Below are positions 6,383 to 10,953 of a stretch of DNA of 10,953 nt, piece after piece; the stretch's first letter is position 1, and each line of letters starts with the position of its first letter. The notes beneath the pieces were generated by a model. That model worked only from the letters and a program-made list of their open reading frames with translations, was not told the DNA's origin and did not search any database. Location of the stretch: the NCBI GenBank assembly GCA_004552385.1, contig SFOL01000057.1:1-10953 (forward strand), read 5' to 3'. Made by a program: the position numbers and the translations under genes. Source of the DNA: Bacteroidales bacterium. GTDB lineage: Bacteria > Bacteroidota > Bacteroidia > Bacteroidales > Marinilabiliaceae.

Positions 6383-7627
6383 ATGAGGATTGACAGGGAT
6401 ACGGCAGAGGAGATTCTCGCCACGCTGCTTCGCAACAAGTCTCGCAGCCTGCTTACGGCCTTCGGTGTTTTCTGGGGCATCTTTATGCTCGTGAGCCTTG
6501 TGGGCGGTGGCAACGGTTGGCAAGACACGATGAAGTATAACTTTGACGGGTTTGCCACCAACTCTTGCTTCATTGCCACCAACCGCACGGGAGAGGCCTA
6601 CAAGGGTTTCCGCAAGGGACGCTACTGGAGGCTGGAGAACCGTGACATTGAGAACATTCGTAAATCGGTGGCTGGCATCGACGTCATCACCGCCTCTGTT
6701 GCAGGCTGGGGCAAGACGGCGGTCCACGCCGACAAGAAGTACTCATGCGCCGTGAAGGGGCTGTACCCTGAGTATGACGCCATTGAACGCCAGGATCTGC
6801 TCTACGGTCGCTTCATCAACGAGATCGACATTCGCGACCGCCGAAAGGTGTGCGTGCTTGGCAAGAGGGTTTATGAGGCCCTCTACAACAAGGGTGAGGA
6901 CCCGTGCGGCTCGCTCGTGAGGGTCGATGGCATCTATTACAGGGTCGTAGGGGTGGTCTCAACACCTGAGAATGTTAATCTGCAGGGCAACGGGTCGGAG
7001 CAGGTGATGCTGCCGTTCTCGGTATACCAGACCACGTATAACTGCGGAGACCAGGTTGACGTGCTGGCTATCTCGCTCAAGCCGGGAGTCAAGGTGGCCG
7101 ACTTGAAGCCGCAGATTGAGGCCATCATCAAGTCCGCACACTCCATAGCGCCCTCCGATAAGCAGGCCATCTGGATGCTTGACGCCGAGGCCATGTTCTC
7201 AATGGTAGACAATCTGTTCATCGGAATCAAGGCTCTCGTGTTTCTTGTCGGGCTCGGCACGCTCATCGCCGGCATCATAGGGGTGTCTAACATCATGATG
7301 GTCACAGTAAAGGAACGCACTGTCGAGATTGGCATTCGCAGGGCCATAGGGGCTCAGCCGCATGACATTATGCAGCAGATTTTGGCCGAGAGTGTTGTGC
7401 TTACTCTCGTGGCGGGCATGTTCGGCATTTGCGCCGGCGTCGGTCTGCTGTCGGTCTTTGAGCAGGTCTCGGTCTCTGACACGGGCCACGTCTTCGCTTT
7501 CCAAGTCTCGTTTGGCACCGCGCTTGGCATGCTGGCCCTGATAGTAACGCTTGGCATAGTGGCGGGGCTTGCGCCGGCCTTCAGGGCCATGTCCGTCAAG
7601 CCGGTCGAGGCCATGCGCGACGAGTAG
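6383..7627 (+). CDS. MacB/FtsX-type ABC permease, second of a pair
   Basis: The 414-residue protein has the same plan as its upstream neighbour: TM1 at about 23-45, a periplasmic domain at about 46-278, and FtsX-domain TMs at about 279-306, 333-358 and 376-398. It contains I-I-G-V-S-N-I-M-M-V-T-V-K-E-R-T near 298-313 and ends in K-P-V-E-A-M-R-D-E. Both permeases share a periplasmic motif of the form G-R-F-x-N-x-I-D-I-x-x-R-R-K-V (here 142-156), which shows common descent. The rest of the periplasmic domain differs, and only this copy has cysteines at 157 and 175. A duplication followed by divergence into a heterodimer is the simplest reading; two alternative homodimers sharing one ATPase cannot be excluded. 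The membrane-fusion gene follows after 85 bases without a recognisable promoter or terminator. Confidence 0.92.
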   Translation: MRIDRDTAEEILATLLRNKSRSLLTAFGVFWGIFMLVSLVGGGNGWQDTMKYNFDGFATNSCFIATNRTGEAYKGFRKGRYWRLENRDIENIRKSVAGIDVITASVAGWGKTAVHADKKYSCAVKGLYPEYDAIERQDLLYGRFINEIDIRDRRKVCVLGKRVYEALYNKGEDPCGSLVRVDGIYYRVVGVVSTPENVNLQGNGSEQVMLPFSVYQTTYNCGDQVDVLAISLKPGVKVADLKPQIEAIIKSAHSIAPSDKQAIWMLDAEAMFSMVDNLFIGIKALVFLVGLGTLIAGIIGVSNIMMVTVKERTVEIGIRRAIGAQPHDIMQQILAESVVLTLVAGMFGICAGVGLLSVFEQVSVSDTGHVFAFQVSFGTALGMLALIVTLGIVAGLAPAFRAMSVKPVEAMRDE

Positions 7628-7712
7628 CATAGCCGACGACTATCTTTTCTCTGACCATAATATTCAATGTAGTCTTTATATAATCAGAACAATATCTCAT
7701 TCACATAGTTTT

Positions 7713-8816
7713 ATGAAAAAGTTTCTCAGAATAGCGATAATTGCCATCGTGGCGATTCTTTTCATCTGGACGTTCTTCTTCCTTTATCAGAAGTCGCAGC
7801 CTAAGACGACGGTTTATGACACGGTGCGCGTCTCGCGCTCTGACCTTGAGCAGGTCACGGTGGCTACCGGCAAGATTGAGCCGCGAGACGAGATTGAGAT
7901 CAAGCCGCAGATCTCCGGCATCATAGCCGAGATATACAAGGAGGCCGGGCAGAAAGTCAAGGCGGGCGAGATCCTGGCCAAGGTTAAGGTCATCCCTGAG
8001 ATGAGCTCGCTCAACGCCGCACAGAGCAGGGTGAGGCTCGCGGCCATAAGCCTCAAGCAGGCCAAGACGGACTACGACCGCATGAAGAACCTCTTCGACC
8101 AGAAGCTCGTCAGCGCCGAGGAGTTCGAAAAGGCCGACGTTACGCTCAAGCAGGCCGAGGAGGAGAAGCTCGCCGCCGATGACAATCTTGAGATCGTCAA
8201 AGAGGGCATTTCGAAAAATAACGCATCGCTAAGCAGCACTTTCATCCGCTCCACCATCACGGGCCTCATTCTCGACGTGCCTGTCAAAGTCGGAAACTCC
8301 GTCATTATGAGCAACACGTTCAATGACGGCACCACCATCGCAACAGTGGCCGACATGACCAACCTCATCTTCAAGGGCAAGATTGACGAGACCGAGGTCG
8401 GGCGAATCCACGAGGGAATGCCCGTCAAGATTTCGCTCGGCGCGCTGCAAGACGTGCCGCTCGAGGCCAAACTCGAGTATATTTCGCCCAAGGGTGAGGA
8501 GGAGAATGGCGCCAACCAGTTTGAGATAAAGGCGGCTGTGGATGTGCCGGACTCCATAACCATCCGCTCGGGCTACAGCGCGAATGCGACAATCGTCCTG
8601 AAAAGTGTCAAAGGGGTGCTCGTCGTGCCCGAGAGCGTCCTCGAGTTCAGCGGAGACACTTCGTTCGTCAATGTGCTGACCGACTCCGTGCCGCAGCAGA
8701 AGTTTGAGCGCAGGCGCGTCTCGCTCGGCATGAGCGACGGCATCAGCATGGAGCTGAAGCAAGGCGTGGCTGAGGGCGACATTGTTCGTGGCGCGGCCAA
8801 GTCTATGGGTGAGTAG
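7713..8816 (+). CDS. Periplasmic membrane-fusion (adaptor) protein, HlyD/MacA type
   Basis: From the ATG at 7713 the protein has 367 residues. An upstream in-frame ATG at 7569 lies inside permease 2 and would add a non-conserved arginine-rich stretch before the obvious membrane anchor, so it was rejected. Residues about 5-25 form an uncleaved N-terminal membrane segment after M-K-K-F-L-R; there is no lipobox. Next come a first beta/lipoyl half (about 47-92, with I-K-P-Q-I-S-G-I-I), an alpha-helical hairpin (about 97-170), the second lipoyl half (about 178-215), a beta-barrel domain and a membrane-proximal domain starting around 300 with G-V-L-V-V-P-E-S. This is the adaptor of tripartite exporters, linking the inner-membrane ABC unit to the outer-membrane channel. 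The hairpin is short, as in MacA-like adaptors that meet TolC tip to tip. The TolC-type gene follows after 36 bases. Confidence 0.93.
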   Translation: MKKFLRIAIIAIVAILFIWTFFFLYQKSQPKTTVYDTVRVSRSDLEQVTVATGKIEPRDEIEIKPQISGIIAEIYKEAGQKVKAGEILAKVKVIPEMSSLNAAQSRVRLAAISLKQAKTDYDRMKNLFDQKLVSAEEFEKADVTLKQAEEEKLAADDNLEIVKEGISKNNASLSSTFIRSTITGLILDVPVKVGNSVIMSNTFNDGTTIATVADMTNLIFKGKIDETEVGRIHEGMPVKISLGALQDVPLEAKLEYISPKGEEENGANQFEIKAAVDVPDSITIRSGYSANATIVLKSVKGVLVVPESVLEFSGDTSFVNVLTDSVPQQKFERRRVSLGMSDGISMELKQGVAEGDIVRGAAKSMGE

Positions 8817-8852
8817 TTTAGGGCTTTTAACAAGATTTTATCGCGATTTATC

Positions 8853-10169
8853 ATGAAACCATTGATACTCTCTGTCGCCGCCGCGGCGGTCTTGGCTGCG
8901 GCGCCCGTGTCAGCGCAGACGCAGCTGACGTTGCGCCAATGCATTGAGATGGCCTATTCGCAGAGCAACAACATACGCCGTGGCGAGCTTTCCGTCGAGC
9001 AGAGCAAGAACGAGCTGAGCACCGCGCGCTACCAACGCTTGCCAAGCGTCTCTGCCTACGTGGGTCAGAATTTCGACTTCGGCAGAGGTTTGACAGTCAA
9101 CAACACATACGAGAACAAGAATACGCGCAACACGAGTTTTTCCGTGTCGGCCAACATGACGCTCTTCTCGGGCTTCCGCATAACGAGGAACATGGAGATG
9201 CAGAAGTTGAACCTTGAGGCCGCAACTGCCGACCTTGAGGCCGCCAAGGACAACCTGGGCATCAATGTGGCGTCGGCCTACTTGCAGGTTCTTTGCGCTA
9301 AGGAGATGGCCGAGGCCGCACATGAGCAGGTGGGGCTCAGCTCTGAGCAGTTGCGGCTGAAGGTGGCTCTCAGAGACAATGGCAAGGCGTCTGATGCCGA
9401 TGTGGCACAGGCTCGCTCCATTGTGGCGCAAGACGAGATGAACGCCGTCACGGCCGACAACGACTACAATCTGGCTCTGCTGGATCTCAGCCAGCTTCTC
9501 GAGATGGAGACCCCCGAGGGGTTGATCGTCTCTGCCCCCGCTGAGAGCGAAGCTGCATCTGTTCTTGCCGGCCCCGAACAGGTCTATCAGGAGGCTCTGG
9601 CCGGCAAGGCTTCCATAAAAGCCGCGCAAGCCAAGGTGCAGAGTGCGGAGAAGCAGGTGGACGTCGCAAAGAGTGAGTATTGGCCCACGCTAAGCCTCTC
9701 GGCTGGCATTTCGACGGGATATTTCGCCGTCGCGGGTCAAGATGGCGACTCTTTTGCGGATCAGTTGGATCAAAACCTTGACAAGAGCATCTCGCTTGGG
9801 CTCTCAATCCCCATTTTCAACCGGTTCTCCACCCGCAACGGAGTCCGTTCGGCCAAGATGAATTGCACATCAACGCAGATCGACCTCGACAATGAGCGCA
9901 AGACGCTCTACAAGGAGGTACAGCAGGCCTATTACAACGCTGTGGCGGCCGAGGCGGCCTACGCCAGCAGCTCCTCGGCCGCGGAGAGCGCGGATGAGGC
10001 TTACAAGCTCGCCGAGGCCAAATATGCTCAGGGGCTCGCCTCCGCCACCGACTTCGCCGAGGCGAGGACCAACAGATCGTCGGCCATCTCGAACAACATC
10101 AAGTATAAGTACGAGATGGTTTTCCGCACCAAGATTCTCGATTTCTACCGCGGTGTGGACATTGAGTGA
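8853..10169 (+). CDS. TolC-type outer-membrane efflux channel protein
   Basis: The 438-residue protein starts with a cleavable signal peptide (M-K-P-L then an Ala-rich core, likely cut after V-S-A at residue 21). The mature protein opens with the family-typical L-T-L-R-Q-C-I-E-M-A and has the two homologous OEP halves: long Ala/Glu/Lys-rich helices broken by short beta segments such as S-V-S-A-Y-V-G-Q-N near 67-75 and P-T-L-S-L-S-A-G near 279-286. The end, with K-I-L-D-F-Y-R-G, is typical of Bacteroidetes members, and the length fits them. Three copies should form the outer-membrane barrel and periplasmic tunnel through which the ABC/adaptor complex expels its substrate. It is the last gene of the exporter operon. 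No clear hairpin terminator follows, so some transcripts may read on into the next gene. Confidence 0.93.
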   Translation: MKPLILSVAAAAVLAAAPVSAQTQLTLRQCIEMAYSQSNNIRRGELSVEQSKNELSTARYQRLPSVSAYVGQNFDFGRGLTVNNTYENKNTRNTSFSVSANMTLFSGFRITRNMEMQKLNLEAATADLEAAKDNLGINVASAYLQVLCAKEMAEAAHEQVGLSSEQLRLKVALRDNGKASDADVAQARSIVAQDEMNAVTADNDYNLALLDLSQLLEMETPEGLIVSAPAESEAASVLAGPEQVYQEALAGKASIKAAQAKVQSAEKQVDVAKSEYWPTLSLSAGISTGYFAVAGQDGDSFADQLDQNLDKSISLGLSIPIFNRFSTRNGVRSAKMNCTSTQIDLDNERKTLYKEVQQAYYNAVAAEAAYASSSSAAESADEAYKLAEAKYAQGLASATDFAEARTNRSSAISNNIKYKYEMVFRTKILDFYRGVDIE

Positions 10170-10187
10170 CAAATTTGCACTATGGCT

Positions 10188-10221
10188 TCTGCCTACAATT
10201 GTTTTTTGTGAGCTATCTTTG
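10188..10221 (+). promoter_or_regulatory. Likely promoter for the coiled-coil protein gene
   Basis: TATCTTTG at 10214-10221 matches the -7 consensus TAnnTTTG. The upstream element is weak: TCTG at 10188-10191, 22 bases away. The -7 box ends 8 bases before the ATG at 10230, so a transcript from it would carry only a few leader bases. The 60-nt gap between the exporter operon and this gene otherwise holds nothing recognisable. Confidence 0.5.
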
Positions 10222-10229
10222 CGGACGTT

Positions 10230-10953
10230 ATGAATGTCAGCAAGAAACAAATTGTAATCGCGGCGTCGGTGGTCGGCGTTGTCTTAATAGTGCTCATCGC
10301 GCTTCTTCTGCGCAGCAGGAGCCAGATGTCTGAGATGACCGAGGTCTTTACCGAGGAGCGCGATCTGCTCACTTCGCAATATGAGGATCTATACGTCGAA
10401 TATGACGGGATAAAGGCGGGCAACGACTCGCTCGACAATCTGCTCTCGGAGCAGAGGGCGAGGGTGGAGCAGTTGACCGAGGAGCTCAAAACCCTCAAAG
10501 CCAGCAATGCCAGGCGCATAAAGGAGCTTCAGGGCGAGCTTACGTCGCTGCGCACCATCATGCGGAGCTTCTTAGTCCAAATAGATTCGCTTAACCATAC
10601 GAACTCCGTGCTCCGGCAGGAGAATGCCGACATGAAAGGACGTCTTGCCGAGGCCAACACGGCGCGCGCCAGCCTTTTGGAGCAGAACGAGACCTTGAAC
10701 CAGAAAGTGGCGACGGCGGCGAAACTCGATGCTAAAGATATAGAGGTTTTTACGCTCAACGCCAAAGGGCAGACTACGGGCCGCCTCGCCAAAATATCCA
10801 AGATCAAGGTCGCTTTCACCTTAGACAAGAATATATCTGCCGAGGTGGGGATGAGAGACGTTTTTTTGCGCATAACGCGTCCTGACGGCGACGTCCTCTA
10901 TCATTCTCAGACCGACACGTTCCGCTTCGAGGACTCGGATGTCAATTATTCAG
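10230..10953 (+). CDS. Membrane-anchored coiled-coil protein of unknown function, partial (3' end cut off)
   Basis: Translation from the ATG at 10230 stays open for 241 codons to the window edge. Residues 1-6 are cytoplasmic and basic, and 7-28 form one transmembrane segment (V-V-G-V-V-L-I-V-L-I-A core) followed by R-S-R. Residues about 33-165 are charged and heptad-like, rich in Glu, Leu, Gln and Arg, and predict a long coiled coil. From about 171 the sequence turns beta-like (V-F-T-L-N, K-V-A-F-T-L, V-F-L-R-I-T-R-P-D-G), resembling a small beta-sandwich domain. The plan resembles conserved Bacteroidales proteins sometimes mislabelled as chromosome-partitioning ParA; no ATPase motif is present, so that label does not apply. 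Its closeness to the exporter operon may be chance, since it appears to have its own promoter. No function can be assigned. Confidence 0.75.
   Translation, partial: MNVSKKQIVIAASVVGVVLIVLIALLLRSRSQMSEMTEVFTEERDLLTSQYEDLYVEYDGIKAGNDSLDNLLSEQRARVEQLTEELKTLKASNARRIKELQGELTSLRTIMRSFLVQIDSLNHTNSVLRQENADMKGRLAEANTARASLLEQNETLNQKVATAAKLDAKDIEVFTLNAKGQTTGRLAKISKIKVAFTLDKNISAEVGMRDVFLRITRPDGDVLYHSQTDTFRFEDSDVNYS

Noticed and set aside
4325..6727. An 800-codon open frame on the minus strand opposite the ATPase and first permease.
   Set aside because: It is antisense to two genes with complete motifs, and its translation is rich in His, Arg and Glu with no recognisable domain. Long antisense frames are expected in G+C-rich coding sequence with few A/T third positions.
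7628..7660. Possible hairpin ATAG/CTAT followed by TTTT between permease 2 and the adaptor gene.
   Set aside because: A 4-bp stem is too weak for a terminator, and the flanking genes belong to one functional set.
7569..7712. A 48-residue N-terminal extension of the membrane-fusion protein.
   Set aside because: It overlaps the end of permease 2 and precedes a standard M-K-K anchor with non-conserved sequence. The ATG at 7713 is a much better start.
10184..10207. GGC/GCC mini-hairpin and T-run after the TolC-type gene as a terminator.
   Set aside because: The stem is only 3 bp and is separated from the T-run by several bases.
10170..10211. CAAATTTG (10170-10177) followed by a 9-residue open frame at 10182-10211; ATTTGCACT also occurs in the BspA-like promoter.
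   Set aside because: The box is one base off the -7 consensus, has no -33 partner, and the open frame is too short to support. The shared 9-mer may be chance.

Overview
The window looks like a chromosomal segment from a Bacteroidales bacterium of moderately high G+C. This rests on three things. Promoters follow the Bacteroidetes pattern (TTTG, 19 to 22 bases, then TAnnTTTG) instead of -35/-10 boxes, and start codons lack Shine-Dalgarno sequences. The gene families are typical of the group: a 6-bladed beta-propeller lipoprotein, a BspA-type leucine-rich-repeat protein, a two-permease MacB-type exporter, and a membrane-anchored coiled-coil protein. The family within the order cannot be settled from the sequence.

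Left part (1-4236). A partial lipoprotein gene is transcribed leftward and runs off the edge. It diverges, across a short AT-rich region with back-to-back promoters, from a rightward BspA-like LRR membrane protein gene. That is followed by an rlhA-type U32 gene, probably a 23S rRNA C2501 hydroxylase carrying Fe-S cysteines. The rightward pair ends at a strong intrinsic terminator.

Middle (4237-10169). A promoter overlapped by a perfect 12-bp palindrome drives a five-gene operon: ABC ATPase, two homologous but divergent MacB/FtsX-type permeases, a membrane-fusion protein and a TolC-type outer-membrane channel. Together these could form one tripartite exporter spanning inner membrane, periplasm and outer membrane. 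The paired permeases suggest a heterodimeric inner-membrane unit. The substrate cannot be read from the sequence.

Right edge (10170-10953). A -7 element sits almost on the start codon of a partial gene for a membrane-anchored coiled-coil protein with a C-terminal beta-rich segment.

No RNA genes, insertion sequences, CRISPR arrays or phage genes were seen. Nothing here is clearly a new defence or mobile system. The points most worth a second look are the near-leaderless promoter layout, the candidate operator before the exporter operon, the unusual codon use of the lipoprotein gene, and the unknown gene at the right edge.
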